Of a stretch of 64,000 nucleotides of DNA, positions 11,183 through 21,961 are shown one piece after another. Position 1 is the first letter of the stretch. Each line of letters begins with the position of its first letter. The stretch comes from Ctenosaura bakeri (lineage: Eukaryota; Chordata; Lepidosauria; Squamata; Iguanidae): positions 1 to 64,000 of the forward strand of contig CAOLHI010001036.1 of assembly GCA_948474755.1 (NCBI GenBank), given 5' to 3'. Under the pieces are notes generated by a model. It was given only the letters and a program-made list of their open reading frames with translations, was not told the DNA's origin and made no database searches. The position numbers and the translations under genes were made by a program.

Positions 11183-11188
11183 AATAAA
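11183..11188 (+). terminator. Polyadenylation signal of the LTR
   Basis: AATAAA just right of the Tigger-like insertion and 73 bp before the LTR end, followed by T-rich and GT-rich sequence, as in R/U5 borders. Confidence 0.5.
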
Positions 11189-11266
11189 CTTTTACCCCTT
11201 TATTATTTTTTACAGCTGTGTCTGGTTGTGCTTGTTCAATTTTAATAGAGAGTCGGGTCACTTACC

Positions 11267-11964
11267 ACAGTGAACCCACAGAACAGCATGACAACTGGTT
11301 CATATAGGAATCACCTTGAGGTCCAAGTACCTAATCCAGAGAGAGTTCTTGAGAGGAAAAGAGACAAGGTGAATGGCAGGAACCTAGGGTTTGGAATTGC
11401 CAGGCTAACCTGGAAAGAGTATCCATCACAATATTCTACTTTTCTCCCAACACAAGGTTCAATAAATTTCCTGCCAGCAATAACTGAGAATAAATCAATG
11501 GGAGGTGAGGACCTCCTTTGGCTGCCATCTTGATTTCCCATTAATATCTCTGGGACCCATATGTATTCAGAAGCATTCTTACAATGCAAAGATGGCAGAA
11601 GGGTGGAAACCACCCCTTCACTTAGAAGTACTTCAGACTGTGGGGGAAAAGAGCAGGGGAGAAAAGGAGACCACATTGCTGCCACTACTAAGTAAGTAGG
11701 AAGCACATGAAGGATATTGTGGAGGTCAGAGAAAACTATTGTGAAGGTTGGGAGGACAATAGGAAGCAAGAGGTTTCTGTGTGTGTATGTGAATGGAAGC
11801 TGGGAGGTTCTATATTGGATGGGTAGGTATTGGCATGTGTCTTTTCTGTTTGGGGTTGGTGGTTGAGTATTCTATGTGCATTTTGTAATCAGGCAGACAC
11901 CACAGACTGATCATTTTATGAAGGTGTCTATTAATGGTAGCTTCCATGTCAGTGGTATGGTGCA
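11267..11964. other. No gene or clear repeat recognised
   Basis: Unique-looking DNA with no element ends. The 152-aa minus-strand frame at 11311-11769 has no recognisable motif and no splice-site or homology support, so it is not called. Confidence 0.45.
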
Positions 11965-12039
11965 CCTGGTCTGCATGGCAGGGAGATGGACTCAATGGCT
12001 CTTGTGGTCTCTTCCAGCACTGTCTTTCTATTATTCTAG
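11965..12039 (+). mobile_element. CR1 LINE 3' terminus, short
   Basis: CTGCATGGCAGGGAGATGGACTC, CTTGTGGTCTCTTCCAGCAC and TTTCTATTATTCTAGG match the end of the CR1 3' UTR (compare the reverse complement of 24691-24770 in this window), including a degraded octamer tail. Confidence 0.75.
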
Positions 12040-12360
12040 GAGTTTCAGTCTGAATTTGAAAAGATCCCTCAGCTAGGTTCAGCGTCTTTGATAGTTCCTT
12101 TACAGTTCAAGGTAAAATGGAAAGGAAGCCACCAGACTCCAGTAGTGCCTCCAACACTTTCTAAATATTCCAGAGGTATCCCCAGACTTCTTCCTTTCCT
12201 TTCCTCCTTTCATTGCTTCTCTTGTTCTCACAGTCTCAATTGTAACATACCTGGGACAGAGGTTTGTTTCTGTTGCTTAAGCCGCCCTGCAGACTGCCAT
12301 GGACATTGACCACATTCTCCTAAATCAAGAGATCAACACTGAAGCCTAATTAAAGGCAAT

Positions 12361-12560
12361 TTGTTATTGTTGGGTGGCTTAAAGTCATTTCCAACTTACA
12401 GCAACCCTAAGGTGAACGTATTATGGGGTTTTCTGGAAGTGTGTGTGTATGAGACGCACCCAAGGTCACCCAGTGGGTTTCCATGGCCAAGTGGGAAAAT
12501 GAACCTTGGTCTCCAGGTTCATACTCCAATTGTCAAACCGCAACATCATGTTGGGTCTCA
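12361..12560 (-). mobile_element. tRNA-derived SINE, partly deleted
   Basis: Reverse-complement blocks TTGTTATTGTTGGGTGGC, CATTTCCAACTTACAGCAACCC, AAGGTGAACG, GGTCACCCAGTGGGTTTCCATGGCC, GAACCTTGGTCTCCAGG. The stretch between the tail and core (GCAAGATTTGTTCAG, CATTGCCTTCCTCTG) is missing. Confidence 0.82.
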
Positions 12561-12592
12561 AAGGGAATTTAGACCATACCATTAAACAAATA

Positions 12593-12740
12593 CCATAAGA
12601 AGAGTCATGTTGGGTCAAGCCAAAAACCCATGGAGTTCAGTATTCTGTTCCCACAGCAGTTGGCCAGTTTCTAATGGGAAGTTCAGCAGCAGGACAGGGA
12701 TACAACAACTCCCCTCACCCATTCATGTTTCCCAGCAACT
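12593..12740. mobile_element. Dispersed repeat F, copy 1
   Basis: CCATAAGAAGAGTCATGTTGGGTCAAGCC, CCATGGAGTTCAGTATTCTGTTCCCACAG, GCAGCAGGACAGGGATACAACAACTCCCCTCACCC, TTTCCCAGCAACTG. The first half recurs at 40643 (GATGAGCCATGCTGGACC) and 49215. From memory it resembles a retroposon family common in reptile genomes; class not determined. Confidence 0.55.
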
Positions 12741-14070
12741 GCCGTTGAGAAAGGTACTGCATGTTTGCCTAACATTTTTTTTTAAAAAAAAAATCCACTG
12801 TAGATGAATTTTAAAGGGCTCATTTTCCAATATATATCAATTACTCTTCAGGAGACATGAACCTTACTCTCTTTCTTCAGAGCGCGGTGTGGGAATCTCT
12901 GAACTACACAGCAAGGTTTTATATGGCCGGCCTGAAACCAAACATAATATTTAATTTTCAATATGGAGCATAACAGAAATATGAGAATCTCCATGTGGTG
13001 TAACGTAGGAAGCAAAGCCACAGTGTAAAAACATGAAGAATTCACAAATCAGATTCAAAGGAGGAGAAGAAGGCAAATGACAGGGAGGTAAAGGCTAGAA
13101 TAATTTACCACCCAGCTTGTTTTATGGGTGTGCATTTTAAGAAAAAAAAGAATTGTTTTCTTTCTTCTTTTGTTTCTGGCAGCCCCAATAATTATTATCT
13201 CATTCTTATGATTTCAGTGTATCATATTCAATCATTTTTCATTTCTATATGAATTACATAAGAGACCCACCCTGACTTCTGATGCCTCGAGGTTTATTAT
13301 TTTCCACCCAAATAGCGTGACATTTGTGGCAATACACCAATATCAAAATAGTCTTTAAAAATCAGTTGTGGCTCACAGACTTGAAAGGGAGGGAGGTGCC
13401 ACACCTTGAAACAGTAGGCGCCCTCTGCTGAACTCACTGATTTCCCTTTGCCCAAAAAAATAAAAGACGGTCCCCTGCCAAAACTGAATAAGGCACTTCT
13501 CATGACTGATTAAGGAGCTTACCACTCAATACAGCTAGACTGCAATTGCCCTGCATTAATGCTGTCTTTGCTATCACACAGTATTGTGACTTTCCCCAGG
13601 CTGTACCATGCTGTAATGCTGTTGGGTCATTTGGAAATAAATTCTTTTCACACTGGAAATAATCCATTCATGACCTCCTATCCTAATATACTTCAGTAAC
13701 CACTTTGGGTACAAATGTCTTGTTTTACTTAGTTGTGATACTGGGAGCACAGAAGGTGCAGTGTGAGTGTGGTTTCATTGCTCTGTCATTGGGGATTCCT
13801 CCGGGTTAGAAATCCCAGACTACATCTGGTAGTTGGGCTAGGAGGATGCTGGGATTCCAAAGAATCCCAAAAGAACTGTTGCACATTTGTTCTCCCTTCT
13901 CCAGCTCATTTTTTTTTTTTTAATTAGTAAGGGAAGTGAAATCATAGTGCAGTGATGATGTAATCCTGTTAGGGATTATTATACAGAAAAACCATGGGGT
14001 TCACGATAAGTTTAAAGAGTAAATAACGAGTAAATATATAAAAAAAATTAAAGAGTGATAGACACAAAGC
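12741..14070. other. Mostly unique, one small dispersed-repeat trace
   Basis: Around 13795-13880 a dyad (AGAAATCCCAGACTACAT ... GATGCTGGGATTCC) matches the small palindromic repeat H seen better at 61446. Otherwise no gene or element was found. Confidence 0.45.
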
Positions 14071-14260
14071 AGATCTGATCTGATCTTGGAAGCTAAGCAT
14101 GGTCATCTCTGGTTCATACATGCATGGGAGACTGCCAATGAATACCAGGTGTCATAGGCTATATTTCAGAGGAAGGAACTGGCAAAACTACCTTGCCCAA
14201 AAGAAATCATGAGGCCACCATAAGTCAACAAGCGACTTGAAGGCATTTACACCCACACAA
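14071..14260 (+). mobile_element. 5S rRNA-derived SINE, copy 1
   Basis: GATCTGATCTTGGAAGCTAAGCATGG, GGTTCATACATGCATGGGAGACTGCC and AATACCAGGTG follow the 3' half of 5S rRNA (internal promoter part). They are followed by the non-5S body (ATATTTCAGAGGAAGGAACTGGCAAAAC) and the tail CCACCATAAGTCAACAAGCGACTTGAAGGCA shared with the tRNA-derived SINE. Not a functional 5S gene: the 5' half is missing and a SINE tail is attached. Confidence 0.88.
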
Positions 14261-14913
14261 AAGCAGAACCAGGCATGTGTTGGTTCACAGGAAAAAGCAT
14301 AGGAAAAAAAATGATGGAAATGATGTGGTATGTATTCATCTTCCCATCTGGGGAGAAAGTGGAAGTGGCTCCATAATAATGTAATTACTTAATTATGCAA
14401 TTGTATAGTTATGTCTTCCTTTAAAAAGAAAAGCACCAACCGTGGTGAAGGAGAAGAAAATGGGATGGTGTAAATATGGAAAACATGGGAACAAAGAAAC
14501 ATGAGAACTAACATGATTGAAGTGTAAGGGCCATGATGGTATGAAAGAGTACATCTTCTTTCCTCTACATTTCAGAGTACAGAAGAACTGGCTCTCAAAC
14601 AGGATGACCTGAAACAACTGGCTAATGAGATAAGCTCGAAAGATTGCCCTATACCAGTGAATTAGTTCAAGCAGGTTGAATAAGTGTGTAGCCCTAACAA
14701 GAATATGCAGCTTTAATTAACAATCTTTCATTTTAATGTAAGGGTTCACTGCCATTTAAAATTAGACATGTCTGTTAAATTTGTATGCCCTTCAGGAAAT
14801 TTTGGGATTTATACAGAGTATTGTCAACTCTGGTAGCTCCTGTAGCGGGGTGGGGAGGAGAGACATCTTCAGCTTGGACAGGGGGATTCCGATAGTTATC
14901 AAATTGCAATATT

Positions 14914-15381
14914 GGCCATTTCTGCACTGGGAATTTAAAATGGTACAGAGAGACCTCCAACGAAGGTCTTCTGCACTGTAGAGTGGACTGGGGTGGACTA
15001 CTTTCTGTAGATCCACACCTCAGTCCGGTTCTGTGCAACCAGAACTGGTTGCGCAACATGGTTTTTAATAAACTCTTTTTTGAGGTTTTTAAAAAGCACG
15101 GAGTGAGCGAAGCCGTGTAGCTCTGTCGCCCAGCTCCAGAGCAGATTTTCAGGCCCCTTCAAGTGTGTGCCTGCAGATCTTCTGGGGGCGGGCTTTCAAA
15201 CTGGCGAGCTTCTCCGGTTGGTGGAGAGCCTCCACCAACTGGAAGCCACCATTTGGGATGCTGGAGGACTGCGGAGCAGCAAACTCACGCTGCTCCTCAT
15301 GGCGACGGACTCGGCCGGCCAGAAAACAAAGCCGGTAAGCTCCGTTTTCAGGCATTTCCCCCCCGAGATGTGGAAAGGGCC
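14914..15381. mobile_element. Non-autonomous TIR DNA transposon, family C, copy 1
   Basis: Ends GGCCATTTCTGCAC and GATGTGGAAAGGGCC, with a perfect 3-bp duplication ATT (14911-14913, 15382-15384). The body shares GGACTACTTTCTGTAG, CCAGAACTGGTTG, CAGATCTTCTGGGGGCGGGC, GGCGAGCTTCTCC and a hairpin (arms GTTGGTGGA 15217-15225 and TCCACCAAC 15231-15239) with the copy at 21962. No transposase. Frames over 15149-15436 are not conserved between copies. Confidence 0.85.
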
Positions 15382-15485
15382 ATTGTGTTTTTATATAGGC
15401 CTGGCTGAAAAAAACATGCATTTACAAATTGTTTAGTGTGGAACGAGGATTGCAACTCATATACTTCTGTTCTAGATCATACGTT

Positions 15486-15620
15486 CTTGTGTGCCTTCAA
15501 GTCATTTCTGACTTACAGCAACTCTAAGGTGAGCCTATCACAGGAGTTTCTAGGGTTGAGAGTGTGTGACACTCCCCAGGTAGCCCAGTGGGTTTCCATG
15601 GCCAAGTGGGGAAATGGATC
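15486..15620 (-). mobile_element. tRNA-derived SINE, partial
   Basis: TTGTGTGCCTTCAAGTCATTTCTGACTTACAGCAACTC, AGGTGAGCCTATCACAGG, GTTGAGAGTGTGTGAC, CCCAGTGGGTTTCCATGGCC. It breaks off before the B box. Confidence 0.85.
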
Positions 15621-15741
15621 ATATATTCTACCACTTTTCCATATTGTCAGTATACAATACCTGATCCAGAAGCAAAGCAGCATTCAAAGTTCTAGTTACA
15701 ACATAACAAAGCTATATATGGCTCAGGTCCAAGTTACTAAG

Positions 15742-15817
<76 letters not shown>

Positions 15818-15818
15818 T
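15742..15818. repeat. (TTTC)n microsatellite
   Basis: About 19 TTTC units with no interruption; the minus strand reads GAAA. Frames encoding Phe/Leu/Ser or Lys/Glu/Arg runs here are artefacts. Confidence 0.97.
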
Positions 15819-15854
15819 ATATAAAGCCAGTTCCTCAAGTTGAGAGGTCAGAAT

Positions 15855-15945
15855 TTTGCACCCTGCCAGATGTCGTTGGACTGCAAGTCCCAGCAGCTCT
15901 AGCTGGCCCAGCTGATGGTGAGGATTCTGGGACTTTCCATTGTAC
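15855..15945. mobile_element. Small palindromic dispersed repeat H
   Basis: GATGTCGTTGGACTGCAAGTCCCAGCAG ... AGCTGATGGTGAGGATTCTGGGACTTTCC forms a dyad. It is the same layout (GGACTRCARYTCCCAG / GGATTCTGGGA) as 61446-61558 and fragments near 13800, 34130, 48660 and 59200. Confidence 0.55.
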
Positions 15946-16663
15946 AACAGCAAGTGTTCCAGTCAGCTCTGACCCCTGATCAAGATTTTCCTCCATTAGA
16001 TTGACATCATCCAATCTTCTGATAGCTCCAAAAGGCACTCTGTCATTGTCTTTAGTGATAAAAGTTCTGGTATAAACTTTTCAGGGGTTGTCAGCCTCCT
16101 CTTAAGGTCACAGTTCTTCGTCTTATGGGCTAAAACATTTGGAGCAGCATGACTTAGAACATGGTGAGTGATGCTCTGTGTTTGCTGAACACTGTTATTT
16201 TTGGATTGCATTACGAATCCCCCAGATGGAAAATCTCTGTTCCCTGGAGAGCAATAAAGAGGGAGAGTGAAAGGTTACAACCTCTTCTGGATCATGGTTA
16301 CTAAATTTCTCAGAGAGAAAGCTTGTCACAAGGCACATAAGCAGAGGGGTTTTTTGGGGGGTGGGACTGGGGGGAAAGAGGTGAATTCAGCATATATCAA
16401 GCTAGTGATGGCAGTATAGTCCCAGTTCAAGTATTCCAAAATCTTCTATGCAGTGACCTTGTTCATTTTTTTAAAAAATGGAAGAAATAATGCCTGTCTG
16501 GTTTAGCAGAGATCCATAACACAACAATCTTCAGATGTTTTAGACTACAACGCCCATCTGCTCCAGAAAATAATTAGGAATAATGAGACTTATCCAAAAT
16601 ACTTTCAAGGCACCAGATCATGGAAATCTGGTATTGGCCAGAGGGACACAAATGCACATCTCT

Positions 16664-16668
16664 TGTTT

Positions 16669-16703
<35 letters not shown>

Positions 16704-16707
16704 ATTG
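16664..16707. repeat. (GTT)n microsatellite
   Basis: About 13 GTT units. Cys or Leu runs in overlapping frames come from this repeat. To its right, CTCAGAGGCTCCAGAAAG ... GTCAGGGATTCTGGAAGTTC is a trace of repeat H. Confidence 0.95.
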
Positions 16708-17186
16708 TACTTCAGCTCTCAGAGGCTCCAGAAAGTATGGCCCATGGTCAGGGATTCTGGAAGTTCTAGCCCCACAACTTTTGAGGATGCAAGAATGCAA
16801 ACCCCTGGTTTAAATTATTTAAAGCTACAAGACTTCTCTAATTCTCTCCAAAATCATGGAGTGAACACATCAGACTGGATATCCATGGCAGTGGCCCACG
16901 CTGAAGAAACTGGAGTATCAAAATGGACTGTACAATACCACTTTTGTTTCTACCACCATGTTTGGCATTTCATGCGTAGACTTTGGGGATTCTGTAGCTG
17001 CCACTGGTTGTTATTTATATTTCCTATTCCAGCAGACACCACCAAGGCGGCTGAAACCAAAATGTCTGATGTTTATATAAACGCCAATTTTCAATCATTT
17101 TATTAAATTTATTTCAACTTTATAGTATTCTTCTGGCGTTCAGTTCCTATCTGGAAACAGGGTTATTCAGTTGCTTTTCCCCCCAA

Positions 17187-17259
17187 AGACAGATAGATAA
17201 AAGAGAGAGAGGAGAGAGGTAGGTAGGTAGGTAGGTAGACAGAAAGACAGATAGATAGG
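17187..17259. repeat. Mixed (GATA)/(GAGA)/(GGTA)/(GACA) microsatellite
   Basis: Tetranucleotide blocks AGATAGATA, GAGAGAGAGGAGAG, GGTAGGTAGGTAGGTAG, and GACAGATAGATAG follow each other. It is a compound microsatellite, likely expanded from one A/G-rich seed. Confidence 0.9.
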
Positions 17260-18139
17260 ACAAGAACTTTTGAATTTAACTAGGGCTGTGCCAGCTGCCC
17301 TAGTCTGGAGTCTGAGGGTGCCTTGGGTCAAGTGTCATCAGGGGTTCCACTGTTTCTTTGCTGTTGCACCTGTTCATCTGGTGGCCTTTCCCCTTTGGGC
17401 CCAATCCACAGCACTAACAAAGAAAGAGAAGTCAAGGCAAGGATACATTACTACTTCTCCTCTTTCTAGTCACTGCTAGCAAATGGCCAATGTGGTCCTC
17501 TGATGAGGACCATGAAAGAAGATCTGTCTTTCTTCTTATTTTGTGTTAGCAGCTAATGCATGGAATACTCAGGAAAATCCACCAGGGGACATTGGCCTGA
17601 ATTCCAGTGGTTACCCTCCATGAAAATAGATCCATTGAATCAAGTGTTGATTGGTAAGTCAATACAGAGATAAGTCTCATGGATTCAATGGTTCTGCTCT
17701 GCTTGGGACTAACCATAGAAGTCAGGCCATCTTCTTTAAATTCTTCCTGCTGATATGCACTTTGGCTCTGTTATTTCTTTGCCATGTAGTGTATGTGTAG
17801 TCAGATCAGAGTCATTTGAGTCACACTGGAATGATTTCTAGCTGGTTTCAAAAGAGAGAAAATGATCAACATGTTTTCACAAAACATTAGTTGACAATTG
17901 CCTGGAAAATTTCTTTTCTAATGTAAAGAAGGGCACTGCAAAGGCAAATCTTGTTCTATCATGCTTCTCCCAAACCCCTCTACCTCTCCACTCAGATTCA
18001 GTATTCAGTACTTCCTCAAATCTATTTAACTTTCTGAGGTATATTTAAGGAGTGCCATAATGAATATTCTCTCCTTTAAATATCTGCATGGAAAGAAGCA
18101 CATTTGATATATCATAAGGGTACTTTGAGTGTTTATTTT
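17260..18139. other. No gene; one inverted-repeat fragment
   Basis: Contains repeat L at about 17625-17715 (AGATCCATTGAATCAAG ... CTCATGGATTCAATGGTTCTGCTC), an imperfect dyad also seen at 28853, 50868 and 62687. Nothing else recognised. Confidence 0.45.
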
Positions 18140-18219
18140 TGCATGGCAGTAGCTGGACTCAAAAGCCGTTGTGGTCTCTTCCAGCTGTATGATTCTATGA
18201 CTCTATGACTCTATGATTA
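18140..18219 (+). mobile_element. CR1 LINE 3' terminus with octamer-type tail
   Basis: GCATGGCAGTAGCTGGACTC, TTGTGGTCTCTTCCAGCTGTATG, then ATTCTATGACTCTATGACTC units (three to four). The tandem tail is the hallmark of the CR1 3' end. Only the last 80 bp of the element are present. Confidence 0.88.
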
Positions 18220-18659
18220 CAGGTGGATGGATCAGGAATGTAGTCATGAGAGGGCATTGCACATCAGGGTCACACATCAGTCACTGCATGGACTGCCACT
18301 GCACAATGAATGCCCATATGCTGCAATGCCACAACAGCACCTGGGTGATTATGGACATTGCAAAACCACTCTATTCTATTTCCCACAGAGATGTAAGTCC
18401 CATGAATAAGACTAAAACTTTTGTAACACTAATGCATCTAAATTGGCTACTCAGGACCAACTAAGCTAAAAATATTGTGTATTAATATAATGCAAGCTCA
18501 TAACTACTGTCAGATCTTGGCCCAAAGGTGGTGCACCTCATCCTGCAATGAAGAATTACAACTCTTCATCCTCAGTTCAGACCGCGGGCCACTTGTGCCA
18601 ACCAAAATATATTGTGGCTGGAAACGTCCATTTTTCTTCTATTTGCATGCATCCTCCAC

Positions 18660-19108
18660 TTTTCAACAGCCTGCTTTTCGACAATCTGCTCTTCTGACCC
18701 CTTCCAATTACAACCAAAACCCACCTATTTGACTTGTGGTCTGTTCTTTTGAACATGTATTGAATATATGGGTTCTGGTTGTAATTGAAAAGGGTCAAAA
18801 GAGTGGATTGTTGAAAAGCAACCACATGCTGCCTTTTCTCTCAGTTGACTTGGCGCCATCTTTTTTCTCGGTACACAGACTATCCAATAAAATGACACCA
18901 AGTTGATTGAGAGAAAAAGCAGCATGTGATCGCAAATACCGTGTAAGAGATGCACCGCACACAAATTCTAAGAGATACACTGCAGATTTCTTAGAAATGT
19001 TGGCAGTGTGTCTCTTGTACATTATTTGTGATCATGTGCTGCTTTTCCTCTCAATTAACTTGGCACCATCTTTTTGTTCAGTCTGTACACAGACTGAACA
19101 AAGAGATG
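18660..19108. repeat. Cluster of consecutive fold-back inverted repeats
   Basis: First dyad: TTCGACAATCTGCTCTTCTG ... CAATTACAACCAAAACCCA (18677-18723) pairs with GGGTTCTGGTTGTAATTG ... GGATTGTTGAA (18769-18814). Second dyad: CACATGCTGCCTTTTCTCTC ... TTGGCGCCATC (18823-18860) pairs with GACACCAAGTTGATTGAG ... GCAGCATGTG (18894-18928). Third: 18895-18955 pairs again with 19007-19072 (CTTGTACATTATTTGTGATC ... CAATTAACTTGGCACC). At 19076-19098 TTCAGTCTGT and ACAGACTGAA form a short perfect dyad. So one sequence occurs three times in alternating orientation. No coding sequence. Confidence 0.8.
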
Positions 19109-20955
19109 TTGCTGAGTTGACTCACTTTGTCATTTCAATGATTTCTGCTTCTCAGCAGTGCTCTGGTCCCTAGCCTGTCAAATAAGCAAAGGATGCCTGT
19201 ATTTATTTTTATTTATATATTAGATTTACATCCTACCTTTATCCTGGAGTGGGATGCAAGGTGGTTTCAGGCTACTGTGAGGACTTCATCTAACCTCAGA
19301 GAGGAGCTAGAGTGGTGGTGGCAGATTATGCTATTATTCCTGTTAATCTGAAAGTCCTCATGCTTAGATCCCTTGCAAGACCTGGCTCCATTATGCCACT
19401 AACTGAGAAAAAAGGCTAAACTTTCACCACCTTGTGTTGTAGCCCTGCTGTCGTCTCACTGGTGATTTGTATTGGTTGACTTTCAAACTTCATGTTAATT
19501 AGATTCACACATTTTTCACCATGCATTTAGAGGCTGAGAGGTCAGCTCATGGTGCATCTGCTTTGATATTCAAAAACTGTATTCTCACTGTATTCTCAGA
19601 AATACAAGTATCAATCAACTGTTTGTCCTAGGCTGCAGTGCTCATATCAGTTACTAGGTTGGAATGGGGAAGGTGCATCTTGTGGGAGTTGCATCTGGCC
19701 TCTGCCCTTCACTTTTGATGCCTTTGAAAGCCCCACACCAGTCCCCAGAAGTTTCCCAAACTTCTATTTTTTTTTAAGGGATGAGGTTTTTTGGGGGGAA
19801 AATATCACCTGAAAATTGCACCCAAAGTCTCCAATGAGTGCAAACACATAATAAGCCCTTCCCAACCTGTGATTCCTTTGTCTAATGCAATGATATCAAT
19901 AGTACATGATTTGTTGTACTACATACACTGTTTTGTCAAACTGTTTTGCAATGAACATTGTGCCGTTGCAAATAAAATTAGCTATCTATTCTACCCTCCC
20001 CAACCCATCCAGCTTCCTAGAATATCCATCTCATTTATAATACCATCTTTTAGGCATTTTGGCATGCTCAGGTGGTGATGCAGTCCAAAGAAGGTTGGAG
20101 GCTAGAAAACTGGTCCTCTGTCCCAACACAGTTGCCTACCCTTGTACTAAGAAATAACAAATGGTCTGATATCCCCTTGGTGACATGACGCAGGCATAAT
20201 ATTACAAAGTACTGTCTAGATACCTGTGTATGTCTCTTAAGGATCATTGTTGAAGGAGATTTTCATGTCCTCTTTCCTTACCTTTTAGTGGATGGAGAGG
20301 ATGAGGGAGACCAGACTGACTATATTACTGAAGCTGTCCACAGGGACAAACAGGCATTCTCCTGGACCTTCTGGGAGTCCTTCAGAAATTAAAAGGAATG
20401 ATATTGTCTCTTCAATGGATAGCTAGAGGAACAAAGTTAGTTGCTGGCTGTTTTTATCACATCTTCCTTCAGCCATTATATGACAGGTGGTGTGTACTGG
20501 CACCAGCCTGAGTTGGTGGGAGGGGGAAAGAGAACAGGTAATTACTCCTGCAATGTTATTTAAGAGTCTGGTCTAGAATTGCTTCTATGCAAAATGCTTA
20601 AGTTTATCCCTTTCTTCCAGCTATCCAAAGTGTACTGGTACTTTGTAGCTTCCATATTCATGGGGCAGTAAATCAGCTCTGAGTTTTAGCTTGAACTTGA
20701 AAGTTGGTCTGAACTTGAACTATGGTGAACTATATCTATGGTGGGAAGCAAGGTTCAGGACCTAAGCTAACTCTCTTGAAGTTCAAACTGAAACCTGGAG
20801 TAGATTAACTTTCACTAACACGGAATCCCCAGCCTCTCCTACCTTCAGTATGATCTAATGCTACATCCTCAGCACTCTATAATCTTTTAAAAATATGATC
20901 CATTTTTTTTACCTCTCAAATCTCATGTCCCATTCCACCCCTTAATGTATTCTAC
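19109..20955. other. No gene; short LINE-tail-like AT stretch
   Basis: At 19196-19265 TATTTATTTTTATTTATATATTAGATTTACATCCTACC with GTGGGATGCAAGGTGG resembles the 3' end of a common reptile retroposon. The rest (19270-20955) is unique to my eye. Confidence 0.4.
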
Positions 20956-21157
20956 AGCCATTTCCACATTACACTGTTATAGTGCTATTATTCTACTTTT
21001 AACATCCTGTGGAATTCTTGGGTTTGTAGTTTACTGAGGGCAAAGAGCTCTCTGGATGAGAATTCTAAAGGTGCCTCCCTAAACTGCAAACCCCAGGATT
21101 CCATAGGATGTTGAAAGTGGAATAACAGCACTATAACAGTGTAGTACAGAAATGGCC
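20956..21157. mobile_element. Palindromic MITE (GGCC-TIR type), full length
   Basis: Ends GCCATTTCCACATTACACTG and TAGTACAGAAATGGCC, flanked by TAC (20953-20955, 21158-21160). The two arms pair through TTATAGTGCTATTATTCTAC / GTGGAATAACAGCACTATAA and AACATCCTGTGGAATTC / CCATAGGATGTT. The central part CAAAGAGCTCTCTGGATGAG is the least symmetric. Confidence 0.9.
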
Positions 21158-21961
21158 TACACTGCTGATATAAAGACATGAAGACTGAAAGAGGAACACG
21201 AGCCTTTACTCATCTCACTTTCTTCATAAACTACTACTTAGCCAGCACACCAGAAAAGTATCTGTTCTTTTCTTAAAAAAAAGAAAAAAGAAAGATGAAG
21301 AAGAGGACTCCACATTTACTACAACTGAACAATTATGGCCTAACATTCTGAACAGGGACAGAAGAGGGAAGATATTTCCCACTCATATAGGAGGCTGGCA
21401 ATACCAGAACAAGGGGGAAGAGAGACTGTTTATAAAATGTGTGTATGGATTAATTGCAGAGGGACTCAGCTCTAAACCAATATTTAGTCTAAAACACTTT
21501 ACTCTGTCAGTTCCCATGTCCACAAGCTTGTTTCCACCGGTTAATAGGTCCATTTGTACTAAGGCTGTTAGAAGTATGGCAAGCACCTCTATTTCATAAA
21601 GACAAGGAGGGGGAGGGAGAGAGTGAGAGAGGGAGGGAGGTCAGGGATGGTGTGACTGTGGTTTGTGGAAAAGAGGCATCTCCCATGATTGAAGTTACAA
21701 GGAAAGAGAGTATTTTTTACCTCTGCCCTTTTAACTGTTCAGTCTTATTTGAGATAACTGGCTGAGATGCTACAAAGCCTCAGATTAGTATAAAGCAGTG
21801 CATCCGAAGCTACTGGAGGCAGAAGATTAACACTTCTCTCCATGTACCAGTGAATGGTACCATATTAGTGCTGATTGGCTACAATTATTTCTTTCTTTCC
21901 TGGAAACTCCCCAGGGACCAGCAGCTGATGGCTTGTGGACAGGTATTGGCCAATAGACATA
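21158..21961. other. No gene or clear repeat recognised
   Basis: Unique-looking DNA with a purine-rich block (21603-21645, GGGAGGGAGAGAGTGAGAGAGGGAGG). Confidence 0.45.

Larger units (their letters stand above)
10187..11260 (+). mobile_element. Solo LTR of an LTR retrotransposon or endogenous retrovirus, split by a Tigger-like element
   Basis: The element starts TGTGAAGGGCGGAG and ends GAGTCGGGTCA (TG...CA). It is flanked by near-identical 6-mers CATACC (10181-10186) and CTTACC (11261-11266). A TATA-like TGATAAAAGGC at 10298-10308 and a polyadenylation signal AATAAA at 11183-11188 are in the expected order for U3, R and U5. A GT-rich stretch (TGTGTCTGGTTGTGCTTGTTC) follows the signal. Removing the 692-bp insertion and its TA duplication leaves an LTR of about 380 bp. 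No internal coding region, primer-binding site or second LTR is present, so it is a recombined solo LTR and not a provirus. Family not identified. Confidence 0.62.

Noticed and set aside
10187..11260. A complete endogenous retrovirus
   Set aside because: No gag, pol or env-like frame, primer-binding site or second LTR is present; the evidence supports only a solo LTR.
14071..14260. Candidate 5S rRNA gene (also at 25796 and 30412)
   Set aside because: Only the 3' half of 5S is present, with a foreign body and SINE tail; copies are dispersed and diverged from each other.
16663..17106. 147-aa plus-strand frame starting with a Leu run resembling a signal peptide
   Set aside because: The hydrophobic start is the (GTT) microsatellite translated as Leu/Cys; the rest has no motif and overlaps a dispersed-repeat trace.
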